Part shown: positions 35,705 through 43,994 of the stretch, in pieces
Position numbering within the stretch: the first letter of the stretch is position 1
Layout: each line of letters starts with the position of its first letter
NCBI GenBank assembly: GCA_963789005.1
Contig: CAWBIZ010000002.1
Span: 496,001-560,000 of the forward strand
DNA from: DASSUW01 sp963789005
Lineage (GTDB): Bacteria; Actinomycetota; Thermoleophilia; Solirubrobacterales; Solirubrobacteraceae
Length of the DNA stretch: 64,000 nt
Direction of reading: 5' to 3'
Program-made: the position numbers and the translations under genes
The notes under the pieces: generated by a model
What the model saw: the letters and a program-made list of their open reading frames with translations, nothing else
The model's database searches: none
Told to the model about the DNA's origin: nothing

Positions 35705-35787
35705 CTCCCGACCCAGCGGCCGTTGACGTCCTTCCGCGGAGTCGCACGCGGCCGATCCCCTCGCCTCCCCACCCAGCCGCCGTTGAC
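35705..35787. repeat. two inverted copies of the array start motif
   Basis: On the minus strand GTCAACGGCGGCTGGGTGGG starts at 35787, and a diverged copy (GTCAACGGCCGCTGGGTCGG) starts at 35727, a period of 60 bp. Between them is a version of the 57-bp unit with a 3-bp insertion. They close element B in inverted orientation relative to 35097-35400. Confidence 0.85.
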
Positions 35788-35800
35788 GTTCGCCCGGCGG

Positions 35801-36385
35801 CTATTCGGCGGCCCGGGCGACGGCGCGCAGCATGTCCCGCCTGATCAGGCCCGAGCCGAGGCGGATCAGGGTCCAGTAGACGCCGAACAGCGCACGGGTC
35901 CGGGCGTCGGTGGCCTCCACACGCGTCTCGGTGCTCAGCCGCGTGCCCGCGGCGTCGGCACGGAGGACGAGGTCGTAGCCGACCTTGACCCAGCCCGGCT
36001 CGGCGAACGCCCCCAGGCCGGCGGCGTCGAGCGCCGGCGGCGTCTGCCCGCCGCGTAGCTTCCACGGCTGCAGCACCCCGCCCGCGACGACGGAGCCTCC
36101 CCGCTCGGCCCCGAGCACCGGCACCGGGCCGCGCTCGAGGAACGGCTCGGTGACCATCGGCGGCTGCCGCCCAAACGTCCGAACGCTCATCAGCGCCCGC
36201 GACAGCGTGAGGTCGCCGAGCCGCAGCGTCCACAGCGCGTCCCACACCGCGGCCGCGGGCGCCGCGATCAGGCGCTCGTGACGCTCGCGGAAGTGCGGGG
36301 CCGGGATGATGTCGTCGAGCTCGAGCAGCGGCTCCGACGCTACTGAGGCAACGGGGCGGGCGCGCCGCCGCCGCGCCGGCGCCAC
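35801..36385 (-). CDS. SRPBCC/START-like domain protein (start uncertain)
   Basis: About 194 aa. The body begins PAPHFRERHERLIAAPAAAV, which is the first strand of a SRPBCC (polyketide cyclase/START-like) fold, and ends with a C-terminal helix (IRLGSGLIRRDMLRAVARA). Such proteins bind hydrophobic ligands. No ATG precedes the domain; I placed the start at the in-frame GTG 36385, which overlaps the end of the upstream gene by 46 bp. A rarer start nearer 36330 is possible. It is the last gene of the hut cluster. Confidence 0.6.
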   Translation of the reverse strand: MAPARRRRARPVASVASEPLLELDDIIPAPHFRERHERLIAAPAAAVWDALWTLRLGDLTLSRALMSVRTFGRQPPMVTEPFLERGPVPVLGAERGGSVVAGGVLQPWKLRGGQTPPALDAAGLGAFAEPGWVKVGYDLVLRADAAGTRLSTETRVEATDARTRALFGVYWTLIRLGSGLIRRDMLRAVARAAE

Positions 36386-36903
36386 GCGACGAGCGCGAGC
36401 ACGAGCGCTGCCAACGCGGCGCCTCCCAGCCACGGCCAGGGTGACGCGTCGCCGGACTCTGGCGCCGCCGCCGTCTCGGCCGGCGAGAAGACCTCGTCGA
36501 CGCGCGCCGTCGGCTGATCGACGCCGGGCGGCATCTCGCCAGGCGCGAGCGGCACGCGACCCTGGGTGAGCCCGCGCAGGGCCTTCTGGCTCGCCGGCGT
36601 CAGCGTCATCCACGACCCGTCCTCGGCCTGCGCCAGCCCGCGTTCCGGGGCGGCGAGGTACCAGAAGCGGACGGTCTCCCCGTCGGCGTCGACGCGGAAC
36701 TGGACCCGGAAGTGCTCGAACGGCTTGGCGGGTGCGCTCGCCGCCGTGCCGCCCTCGGCGAGGTGCGTCCAGGCCGCCTGATCGGTGACCTCCTGACAGC
36801 CGTCGGCGGCGCACACCGACACGCCGACGATCTCCTTCGACCACGCCGTCGACGGCGTCAGCACGGCGGCACACGCGACAAGAACCAGCGTCAAGCGTCT
36901 CAT
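36340..36903 (-). CDS. secreted/membrane-anchored hypothetical protein
   Basis: A 187-aa protein with an N-terminal signal peptide (LTLVLVACAAVLTPSTAWSK), a globular middle (KEIVGVSVCAADGCQEV..., with two cysteines that could pair) and a C-terminal transmembrane helix (WLGGAALAALVLALVAWRRR). The product should be anchored with its body outside the cell. I do not recognise the family. Its ATG overlaps the ridA stop (ATGA), so it is cotranscribed with the hut genes, but there is no evident link to histidine breakdown. Confidence 0.65.
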   Translation of the reverse strand: MRRLTLVLVACAAVLTPSTAWSKEIVGVSVCAADGCQEVTDQAAWTHLAEGGTAASAPAKPFEHFRVQFRVDADGETVRFWYLAAPERGLAQAEDGSWMTLTPASQKALRGLTQGRVPLAPGEMPPGVDQPTARVDEVFSPAETAAAPESGDASPWPWLGGAALAALVLALVAWRRRGGGAPAPLPQ

Positions 36904-37316
36904 GTGCCCGGTACAACCGCGAGCGGGACGACGTTCCCGGCCCGCCGCGCGGTGACCTCGATCTCGATCCGCATCCGTGGGTCGGAGAGCCCGCAGGCGA
37001 TCATCGTGGCGGCCGGCCGCGCCTCCCCGAACGCCCGCCGCAGCGTGGGCCAGCACGGCTCGAAGTCCTCCGCGCGCGGGAGCATGTAGCGCACGCGGAC
37101 CACATCCGCCAACCCACATCCCGCCTCCGCCAGCGCGGCCTCGATGTTCGCCACGCACCGCTCGGCCTGCTCGACCACTCCGGGCGCGATCGTCATCGTC
37201 GCGTAGTCGAACCCGGTGGTGCCGGACACGAACACCCAGTCGCCGTCGACGACCGCGCGCGAGTAGCCGATCTGCGCCTCGAACTCCGATCCAGACGAGA
37301 TCAACCGGCGGGTCAC
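36900..37316 (-). CDS. RidA/YjgF-family protein
   Basis: A 138-aa member of the RidA family, with VSGTTGFDYATMTIAPGVVEQ and the C-terminal IEIEVTAR strand. In canonical RidA the Arg before the glutamate of this strand hydrolyses 2-aminoacrylate; here RMRIEIEVTA keeps an arginine nearby. Its placement directly after hutF suggests removal of a reactive enamine or imine by-product of the pathway, which is inference. The GTG at 37316 overlaps the hutF stop (GTGA). Confidence 0.82.
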   Translation of the reverse strand: MTRRLISSGSEFEAQIGYSRAVVDGDWVFVSGTTGFDYATMTIAPGVVEQAERCVANIEAALAEAGCGLADVVRVRYMLPRAEDFEPCWPTLRRAFGEARPAATMIACGLSDPRMRIEIEVTARRAGNVVPLAVVPGT

Positions 37317-38356
37317 GACCGCACCACGTCCGCGCTCGCGCACGTCGCGAGCGCCCGCAGCAGATCGTCGGGAGGGACGCCTCGCAGGCGCCGATGGTCG
37401 GCGTCGACCTCGATCGTCCCTCCGTCGGAAAGGCCCAGCGACGCGAGCCCGTTGCGCACGAGCTCACCCCAGAGGTCGCCGTACGCGGCGAGCAGGGCAT
37501 GGCGGGTGCGGCCCTCGCGCCGAGCGCCGGTCTCCAGCTCGCGCACCTCCTCGAACGGGTCGACCACGACGTTGCTGTCGCTGCCGATCGCCAGCCGCAC
37601 GCCGGCGTCGCGGTAGGCCAGCGCCGGGAACACGCCGTCGCCGAGGTTGCCCTCGGTGGTCGGGCAGCTGGCGACGATCGCGGCCGCGTCGGCCAGCAGC
37701 GCGACGTCACGCGGCGAGACGTGGATCGCGTGGACGACGGTCGTGGTGTCGGAGAGGAACGTGCTGCGGTGGAGCAGCTCGATCGGGGAGCAGCCGTGCT
37801 CGGCCTGGCACTCCTCGAGCTCGCGCGGCTGCTCGGAGGCGTGGACGTGGCGGACGAGGCGCTCCGAGCCCGCGTAGGCGGCGATCTCGCGCAGCCAGCT
37901 CTCCGGCACCGCGCGCACGCTGTGGGCCGCCACCCCCACCGAAACGCCCGGCCGGTCCGCCGCCCACGCGCGCAGCCAGTCCACGCGTGCGAGGAAGGCG
38001 TCGACGTCGGGGTCGCGGAAGCGCGGGTGCCCGCCGCGGGCGTAGGCGGCGGGGAGGAGCGTGATGCGCAGGCCCGCCTCCACGGCCGCCTCCGCCACCG
38101 CGACCGCCAGCGCGTTGGCCTCGTCGTGCACGTAATGGAACTCGCCGACCGCGCCGTAGCCGGCCGCGGCCATCTCGCGGTACACGCGGCCGGCCACGTC
38201 GCGCATCGAGTCCGGATCGAGCCGCTCGGCGAGCGCGTACATCCCCTCCCGCCAGCTCCAGAAGTCGTCATCCGGGCGGTCCGAGCGCTCGCCGACCCCG
38301 CGCAGGTCGCGCTGGAACGCGTGCGAGTGCACGTTGGCCATCGCCGCGACTCTCAC
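37313..38356 (-). CDS. hutF: formimidoylglutamate deiminase HutF, short at the N-terminus
   Basis: Amidohydrolase that converts N-formimino-glutamate to N-formylglutamate and ammonia. Metal and catalytic motifs are intact: MANVHSHAFQR (about 6-16), GEFHYVH, RHVHASEQPRELEEC, VHAIHVS and IGSDSN. The protein is 347 aa against about 450 for typical HutF; it starts almost at the HSH motif and so lacks the N-terminal strands of the small beta-sandwich. The frame stays open upstream but offers no ATG, GTG or TTG before the preceding gene. It overlaps ridA. Confidence 0.85.
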   Translation of the reverse strand: MRVAAMANVHSHAFQRDLRGVGERSDRPDDDFWSWREGMYALAERLDPDSMRDVAGRVYREMAAAGYGAVGEFHYVHDEANALAVAVAEAAVEAGLRITLLPAAYARGGHPRFRDPDVDAFLARVDWLRAWAADRPGVSVGVAAHSVRAVPESWLREIAAYAGSERLVRHVHASEQPRELEECQAEHGCSPIELLHRSTFLSDTTTVVHAIHVSPRDVALLADAAAIVASCPTTEGNLGDGVFPALAYRDAGVRLAIGSDSNVVVDPFEEVRELETGARREGRTRHALLAAYGDLWGELVRNGLASLGLSDGGTIEVDADHRRLRGVPPDDLLRALATCASADVVRS

Positions 38357-38405
38357 GCCGACTCCTCCACCGACGGTGGCAGGCCACGGGTCCGCCGGAC
38401 GGCGA

Positions 38406-39590
38406 TCACGCGAGCTCCTCGGCCGCGGCGAGCATCGCGTTCGCGCCCACGGCGGCGTCCTCGAGCGAGACGTCCTCCTCGGGCGAGTGGCTGATCCCCG
38501 ACTCGTTGCGCACGAGCACCATGCCCGCCGGGCGCGCAGTGGCGATCACCCCGGCGTCGTGGCCCGCGTAGCAGACGAGCCGCGCGGCGCCCGGACGCAG
38601 GGCGTGCGCCAGCGCCTCGACGACCTCGTCGGGGAACGCCGCGCCCTCGGACCACGCGGCGGTTCGCAGGTCGAGCCCGACGGCGGCCTCGGCGGCCACG
38701 CGCTCGGCCTCGCTCGCGACCGCCTCGCGCCAGGACGTCACCGCCTCGGCGACCGGCGCACGGGCGTCGAGCCACAGCCGGGCGAGCGACGGGACGGTGG
38801 TGGGCGCGTTGGGCTCGACCTCCAGCCGCGAGGCGGTGAAGACCATGCCCAGCCGCTGCGCCGCCTCGGCGTCGGCGCGCACGATCAGCCGGGCGGCGGC
38901 GGCCAGCGCGTCGTGGCGATCCTCGCGCGGGGTCGTGCCGGCGTGGTCGGCACGCCCCGTGATCTCCGCCTGCAGGCGCATGCGGGCGGCGAGCCGGGTG
39001 ACGACGCCCGCCGGCTTGCCCGCCGCCGCCAGGTCGCGCGACTGGTCGATGTGCAGCTCCAGGAACCCGCGCAGGCGCTCGAGCCAGCTCGGCGCCTCGC
39101 GAAGGCCCTCGGGATCGACGCCCGCGTCCGCCATCGCGTCGCCGAGCGCGACGCCGTCGTCGTCGAGCCGCACCACCGCGTCGTCGACGTCGAGCCGTCC
39201 GACCAGCGCCCGCGAGCCGAACGTCGGCGTGTTGAAGCGTGCGCCCTCCTCGTCGGCGAACGAGATCACGGCCAGCGGGAGCTTCGACCGGGCGGCGACC
39301 GCGAAGCCGGCCGCCACGCCCAGCGCGCCGTCGTACTGCCCGCCGTCGCGCACCGTGTCCAGGTGCGAGCCGACCGCCCACCACGGTCCGGGCGCGTCGG
39401 GGCACGCCCACAGGTTGCCCGCGGGGTCGCGCTCCATGCGGCGGCCGATGTCAGCCGCCCGGCGCGCGAACCAGCCGGCCGCCTCCTCGTCCTCGCGCGT
39501 CCACGCCAAGCGGGTGGTCGCCTCGGCGTCGTCGAGCCCGATCGGCACGAGGTCGGCGAGCAGCTGCTCGAGCTCCGTGGCGGAGATCAC
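38406..39590 (-). CDS. M20-family amidohydrolase (allantoate amidohydrolase/carbamoylase-like), candidate N-formylglutamate deformylase
   Basis: A 394-aa dizinc hydrolase of the AllC/hydantoinase-carbamoylase subfamily. It has GSHLDTVRDGGQYDGALG (about 73-90), SFADEEGARFNTPTFGS, LELHIDQ, GRADHAGTTP and GHDAG...ISHSPEE. Relatives cleave N-carbamoyl or amidino groups from amino acids. It lies between hutI and hutF in an operon with no HutG, so it may remove the formyl group of N-formylglutamate; that is inference from context. The GTG at 39590 overlaps the hutI stop (GTGA). Confidence 0.82.
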   Translation of the reverse strand: MISATELEQLLADLVPIGLDDAEATTRLAWTREDEEAAGWFARRAADIGRRMERDPAGNLWACPDAPGPWWAVGSHLDTVRDGGQYDGALGVAAGFAVAARSKLPLAVISFADEEGARFNTPTFGSRALVGRLDVDDAVVRLDDDGVALGDAMADAGVDPEGLREAPSWLERLRGFLELHIDQSRDLAAAGKPAGVVTRLAARMRLQAEITGRADHAGTTPREDRHDALAAAARLIVRADAEAAQRLGMVFTASRLEVEPNAPTTVPSLARLWLDARAPVAEAVTSWREAVASEAERVAAEAAVGLDLRTAAWSEGAAFPDEVVEALAHALRPGAARLVCYAGHDAGVIATARPAGMVLVRNESGISHSPEEDVSLEDAAVGANAMLAAAEELA

Positions 39591-40738
39591 GCGGCGAGGA
39601 CCTCGCGGACCGGGTTGCGGCCGAACCGGTAGGGGATGTGCTCGACCGGCTCGTCGAGCAGCACCAGGTCGGCGCGCTTGCCGACCTCGATCGACCCGCG
39701 GTCGGGCAGGTCCAGCACCCAGGCGGCGTTGAGCGTGCACGCCGCGAGCGCCTCGCGCACGCTCCAGCCGTAGCGGCGGACCGCGAGGCCGATCACCAGC
39801 GGCAGCGAGATCACAGGCGACGTACCGGGGTTGCAGTCGGTGGCGAGCACGCAGATCGCGCCCGCGTCGGCCAGCGCCCGTCCCGGCGCCAATTCCTCGG
39901 CGCCGAGGAACTCGGCGCCTGGCAGGAGCACCGCCGCGCACTCGGCGGCGGCCAGCGGCGCGAGGTCCTCAGGATGCAGGCAGGCAAGGTGGTCGACCGA
40001 GCGTGCGCCTGCGGCCAGCGCCACCGGCACGGAGCGGTTGGCGTTGAACTGCTCGACGTGGGCGCGCAGGGCGACGCCCTCGCGCCGCGCGAGCTCGCCC
40101 AGCAGCTCGAGGTCCTCGTTGCGGAACGCGACCGACTCGACGTAGATGTCGAGCGCGTCGACGTCGGCCTCGGCGGCCAGCGCGTCGACCTCGTCCATCC
40201 AGCCCGCGGCGTCGTAGCCCTCGGGCACCGCGTGGGCGAACAGGCCGGTGACGCGGTCGCCGATCTCGTGGGCGAGCCGCACGGCGCGCAGCTCGCCCTC
40301 GCGCGACAGCCCGTAGCCGGTCTTGGCCTCGACCGTGGTGGTGCCGTGCGCGAGCATCTCGGCGCGGATCTCGCTCGCCTGCGCGAGCAGCTCGCCGTCG
40401 CTCGCGGCAGCGAATGCGCGGGCCGACGAGGCGATCCCGCCGCCGCGCCGCGCGATCTCCTCGTACGGCACGCCCGTCACCTTCTGCTCGTACTCCTCGG
40501 CGCGCCAGCCGGAGAACGGCAGGTGCGTGTGGCAGTCGACGAAGCCCGGGAGGATCGCGCCGCCCGGAAGGTCGATCACCCGGTCGGCGCCCGGATCGTC
40601 CTCGAGCGCGACGATCACGCCGTCCTCGACGGTCACCGATCCCGGCTCGAGCCGCAGCTCGTTCGGGCGCCGCAGGTACGGCAGCCCGTCCTCGGGCGGC
40701 AGCAGCACCTGTGCGGCGCCCCGCACCGAGACCCTCAT
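39587..40738 (-). CDS. hutI: imidazolonepropionase
   Basis: Third enzyme of histidine breakdown; it opens the imidazolone ring to N-formimino-glutamate. It is 383 aa, with the amidohydrolase motif PGFVDCHTHLPFSG (about 64-77), the substrate loop EEIARRGGGIASSARAF, EAKTGYGLS, HVEQFNA and LATDCNPGTSP near the C-terminus. All metal ligands are present. The ATG at 40738 lies just after a block of 45-bp repeats that separates it from hutU. Confidence 0.95.
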   Translation of the reverse strand: MRVSVRGAAQVLLPPEDGLPYLRRPNELRLEPGSVTVEDGVIVALEDDPGADRVIDLPGGAILPGFVDCHTHLPFSGWRAEEYEQKVTGVPYEEIARRGGGIASSARAFAAASDGELLAQASEIRAEMLAHGTTTVEAKTGYGLSREGELRAVRLAHEIGDRVTGLFAHAVPEGYDAAGWMDEVDALAAEADVDALDIYVESVAFRNEDLELLGELARREGVALRAHVEQFNANRSVPVALAAGARSVDHLACLHPEDLAPLAAAECAAVLLPGAEFLGAEELAPGRALADAGAICVLATDCNPGTSPVISLPLVIGLAVRRYGWSVREALAACTLNAAWVLDLPDRGSIEVGKRADLVLLDEPVEHIPYRFGRNPVREVLAA

Positions 40739-40744
40739 CCGACT

Positions 40745-40872
40745 GGCCTCGATCCTGCTTGCCTCATTCCGAAATGGTCGGCACCGACCGGCCTCGATCC
40801 TGCTTGCCTCATTCCGAAATGGTCGGCACCGACCGGCCTCGATCCTGCTTGCCTCATTCCGAAATGGTCGGC
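40745..40872. repeat. three 45-bp tandem repeats between hutU and hutI
   Basis: Units start at 40745, 40790 and 40835; the last ends near 40872 inside hutU. Each unit contains GCCTCATTCCGAAATGGTCG, which on the minus strand is the last five codons and stop of hutU. The repeat therefore duplicates the hutU tail, and read-through of the stop would add 15-residue modules ending in the same PTISE. Identity between copies is essentially complete, so the expansion is recent. Confidence 0.92.
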
Positions 40873-42479
40873 TTCATCGGGACCCGGACGCCGAGGCGGT
40901 CGGCCGCGTCGAGCGCCTCGTCGTAGCCGGCGTCGGCGTGGCGGATCACGCCCATCCCGGGATCGGCGAGCAGCGTGCGGCGGATCCGCTCGCCGGCCTC
41001 CGGCGTCCCGTCGGCCACGATCACCTGCCCGGCGTGCAGCGACTTGCCCATCCCGACGCCGCCGCCGTGGTGGAACGAGACCCAGCTGGCGCCGGTCGCG
41101 GTGTTGACGAGCGCGTTGAGGATCGGCCAGTCGGCGACCGCATCGGACCCGTCGCGCATGGCCTCGGTCTCGCGCTGCGGCGAGGCGACCGAGCCGGCGT
41201 CGAGATGGTCGCGGCCGATCACGATCGGCGCGCGCACCGCACCGCTTGCCACCAGCTCGTTGAAGCGCATCCCGGCAAGGTGGCGCTCCCCGTAGCCGAG
41301 CCAGCAGATCCGCGCGGGCAGGCCCTGGAACTGCACGCGCTCGCCGGCCAGCTCGATCCAGCGCCGGATGTGCTCCTGCTCGCCGAACAGCTCGAGGATC
41401 GCGGCGTCGGTGACCGCGATGTCGGCGGGGTCGCCGGACAGCGCGACCCACCGGAACGGCCCCTTGCCCTCGCAGAACAGGGGCCGGATGTAGGCCGGCA
41501 CGAAGCCCGGGTAGGCGAACGCGTCGTCGTCGCCGTGCTCGGCCGCCAGCCCGCGAAGCGCGTTGCCGTAGTCGAACGCCTCGGCGCCGGCGGCGCCCAG
41601 CGCGCGGATCGCGCCGACGTGCGCCACGGCGCTCTCGCCCACGCGGCGCAGGTACTCGTCCTCGTCGGCCGTCCGCAGGGCATCGGCCTGCTCGAGCGTG
41701 AGCCCGGCCGGGATGTAGCCGACGAGCGGGTCGTGCGCGCTCGTCTGGTCGGTCACGACGTCGATCTCCACGTCGCGACGCACGAGCTCCGGGAGCACCT
41801 CGGCGGCGTTGCCGAGCAGGCCGATCGACAGCGCGCGGCCGTCGCGGCGGGCGGAGTCCAAGCGCTCCAGCGCGTCGTCGAGCGACCCCGCGCGCTCGTC
41901 GAGGTAGCGCTCCCGGATGCGGCGCTCGATGCGCTGCAGGTCGACCTCCACGCACAGCGCGCAGCCGTCGTTCAGGGTCACGGCCAGCGGCTGCGCCCCG
42001 CCCATGCCGCCGAGCCCGGCGGTGACCACCAGTCGCCCGCGCAGCGTCCCGCCGAACCGCTGCCGGCCGATCGCGGCGAACGTCTCGTACGTCCCCTGCA
42101 GGATCCCCTGGGTCCCGATGTAGATCCAGGATCCCGCCGTCATCTGCCCGTACATCATCAGCCCGGCGGCGTCGAGCTCACGGAAGTGGGGCCAGTTCGC
42201 CCAGTCGGGCACGAGGTTGGAGTTGGCGATCAGGACGCGCGGCGCGTCGGGGTGCGTCTCGAACACCCCGACCGGCTTGCCGGACTGCACGAGCAGCGTC
42301 TCGCGCTCGTCGAGCCGCATCAGCTCGGCCTTGATCGCCTCCAGGCACGCGGCGTTGCGCGCGGCCTTGCCGATCCCGCCGTAGACCACGAGGTCCTGCG
42401 GCCGCTCGGCCACGTCGGGATGCAGGTTGTTCTCGAGCATCCGCAGCGCGGCCTCCTGCACCCAGCCCTTGCACCTCAC
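40854..42479 (-). CDS. hutU: urocanate hydratase
   Basis: Second step of histidine breakdown, 541 aa. The GTG at 42479 begins VRCKGWVQEAALRMLENN. Family features follow: the VYGGIGKAARN loop, NLVPDWANWPHF, YGQMTAGSWIYIGTQGI, the NAD-binding GRLVVTAGLGGMGGAQPLA, the catalytic-cysteine region around CALCVEVD, and DQTSAHDP. Overlap with the hutH stop (GTGA) shows coupling. The C-terminus coincides with the 45-bp repeat unit. Confidence 0.95.
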   Translation of the reverse strand: MRCKGWVQEAALRMLENNLHPDVAERPQDLVVYGGIGKAARNAACLEAIKAELMRLDERETLLVQSGKPVGVFETHPDAPRVLIANSNLVPDWANWPHFRELDAAGLMMYGQMTAGSWIYIGTQGILQGTYETFAAIGRQRFGGTLRGRLVVTAGLGGMGGAQPLAVTLNDGCALCVEVDLQRIERRIRERYLDERAGSLDDALERLDSARRDGRALSIGLLGNAAEVLPELVRRDVEIDVVTDQTSAHDPLVGYIPAGLTLEQADALRTADEDEYLRRVGESAVAHVGAIRALGAAGAEAFDYGNALRGLAAEHGDDDAFAYPGFVPAYIRPLFCEGKGPFRWVALSGDPADIAVTDAAILELFGEQEHIRRWIELAGERVQFQGLPARICWLGYGERHLAGMRFNELVASGAVRAPIVIGRDHLDAGSVASPQRETEAMRDGSDAVADWPILNALVNTATGASWVSFHHGGGVGMGKSLHAGQVIVADGTPEAGERIRRTLLADPGMGVIRHADAGYDEALDAADRLGVRVPMKPTISE

Positions 42480-43951
42480 GCCAGCACCACCTCCCCGGTT
42501 CGCAGCCCGTTCGCCAGCCCCGCAAGCTCGGCCGCCAGCGAGCGGTCCTCCTCCACGCGCGGCACGCGCTCCCGCACCCGCGCGACGGCCGTTTCGAGAG
42601 CCTCGGTGCTGCGGAGTGGGCGGTGGAACTCGAGCCCCTGGACCGCGCACACGAGCTCGGTGGCGATCACCTGGGCGGCGTTCTCGACGGCCGTGCGCGC
42701 CTTCAGCACCGCGGTCGCGCCCATCGAGTTGAAGTCCTCCTGGCCGGCGCTCGTGGGGATCGAGCCGGCGCCCGCCGGGTGGGCGAGCACCTGGCACTCG
42801 TTGACCAGGGCGGCGGCGGCGTACTGGGCGATCATCAGGCCCGACGAGAGGCCGGGGCGCGGCGTGAGGAACGGCGGCAGGCCGGCGTAGCCGGGGGAGA
42901 GCAACGCGTAGATGCGGCGCTCGGAGAACGAGGCCAGCTCGCACAGGGCGAGCGCCAGGTGGTCGAACGGGAGCGAGAGCGGCTGGCCGTGGAAGTTGCC
43001 GCCCGAGACGACGTCGCCGTCCGCGGGAAAGACGAGCGGGTTGTCGGTCACCGCGCCGAGCTCGCGCTCGACCGCACCGGCGATGTACGCGTGCGCATCG
43101 GCGATCGCTCCCAGCACCTGCGGTGCGCAGCGCAGCGTGTAGGGATCCTGCACGCGGCCACAGTCGGCGTGGCTGGCCACCACCGCGCTCCCGGCCAGCA
43201 GCGCCCGCAGCCGCGCCGCGATCTCGGTCGAGCCGTGTTGACCGCGCAGCGCGTGCAGGCGGGCGTCGAACGGCGCGGTGGAGCCCTTGAAGGCCTCGAG
43301 CGAGAGCGCGACGGCGACCACCGCCGCGTCGAGCAGCCGCGCGACGTCGCGCACCGCGAGCGCGCCCGCCGCGGCCATCAGGTGCGTGCCGTTGATGATC
43401 GCCAGCCCTTCCTTGGCCTCCAGGGCGACCGGCTGCAGGCCGACCCGGGCGAGCGCCTCGCCGCCCGCGAGCTCGGCTCCCGCCACCGTCGCCTCGCCTT
43501 CCCCGATCAGCACGAGCCCGAGATGGGCGAGCGGCGCGAGGTCGCCCGACGACCCGACCGACCCCTTGCTCGGCACTACCGGCGTCACGCCGCGCTCGAG
43601 CATCCCGAGCACGAGCTCGACGAGCTCGACCCGCACGCCGGAGTGCCCGCGCCGCAGCGAGGAGGCCAGCAGGAACAGCATCCCGCGCACGATCTCCTCG
43701 GGCAGCGGCGGCCCGGAGCCCACGGCGTGCGAGCGCAGGAGGTTGACCTGCAGTCGTGCGGCATCCTCGGCGGGGATGCGGACGTTCTCGAGCTGCCCGA
43801 AGCCGGTCGTGACCCCGTACACGGCGGTGCCGGCCGCGAGCGCCTGCTCCACGACCGCCCGCCCGGAGGCGATCCGCTCGCGGTCGGCGTCGTCGAGCGG
43901 CCGCGGGGTTGCGCCGCGAGCGACCGCCTCGAGCTCGGCGAGCGAGGGCAT
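42476..43951 (-). CDS. hutH: histidine ammonia-lyase with a Ser-Ser-Gly MIO triad
   Basis: First step of histidine breakdown: deamination to urocanate. It is 491 aa, with YGVTTGFGQL (about 45-54), the cofactor region KGSVGSSGDLAPLAHLGL (about 130-147) and downstream SGGNFHGQPL. The MIO cofactor normally forms from Ala-Ser-Gly; here the first residue is serine, giving SSG. The serine and glycine needed for cyclisation are kept, so activity is plausible. It is the first gene of the hut operon, and a TACGTT box lies 7 nt before the ATG at 43951. Confidence 0.93.
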   Translation of the reverse strand: MPSLAELEAVARGATPRPLDDADRERIASGRAVVEQALAAGTAVYGVTTGFGQLENVRIPAEDAARLQVNLLRSHAVGSGPPLPEEIVRGMLFLLASSLRRGHSGVRVELVELVLGMLERGVTPVVPSKGSVGSSGDLAPLAHLGLVLIGEGEATVAGAELAGGEALARVGLQPVALEAKEGLAIINGTHLMAAAGALAVRDVARLLDAAVVAVALSLEAFKGSTAPFDARLHALRGQHGSTEIAARLRALLAGSAVVASHADCGRVQDPYTLRCAPQVLGAIADAHAYIAGAVERELGAVTDNPLVFPADGDVVSGGNFHGQPLSLPFDHLALALCELASFSERRIYALLSPGYAGLPPFLTPRPGLSSGLMIAQYAAAALVNECQVLAHPAGAGSIPTSAGQEDFNSMGATAVLKARTAVENAAQVIATELVCAVQGLEFHRPLRSTEALETAVARVRERVPRVEEDRSLAAELAGLANGLRTGEVVLA

Positions 43952-43958
43952 GCGCCCG

Positions 43959-43964
43959 AACGTA
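43959..43964 (-). promoter_or_regulatory. -10 box TACGTT of the hut operon
   Basis: On the minus strand TACGTT ends 7 nt before the hutH ATG. The divergent gap to the SDR gene is only 43 bp, and no HutC-like regulator gene is nearby. Confidence 0.45.
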
Positions 43965-43981
43965 TCGGTTCAGGGCCGCAC

Positions 43982-43987
43982 TAGGGT
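43982..43987 (+). promoter_or_regulatory. -10 box TAGGGT of the SDR gene
   Basis: TAGGGT lies 7 nt before the GTG at 43995. Confidence 0.45.
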
Positions 43988-43994
43988 TGCCTGC

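Noticed and set aside
34809..35726. Long plus- and minus-strand ORFs with 19-residue repeats over the array
   Set aside because: They exist because the 57-bp period is a multiple of three and stop codons are rare at this GC. They have no start signals, run through the mmcQ-like gene antisense, and show no domain.
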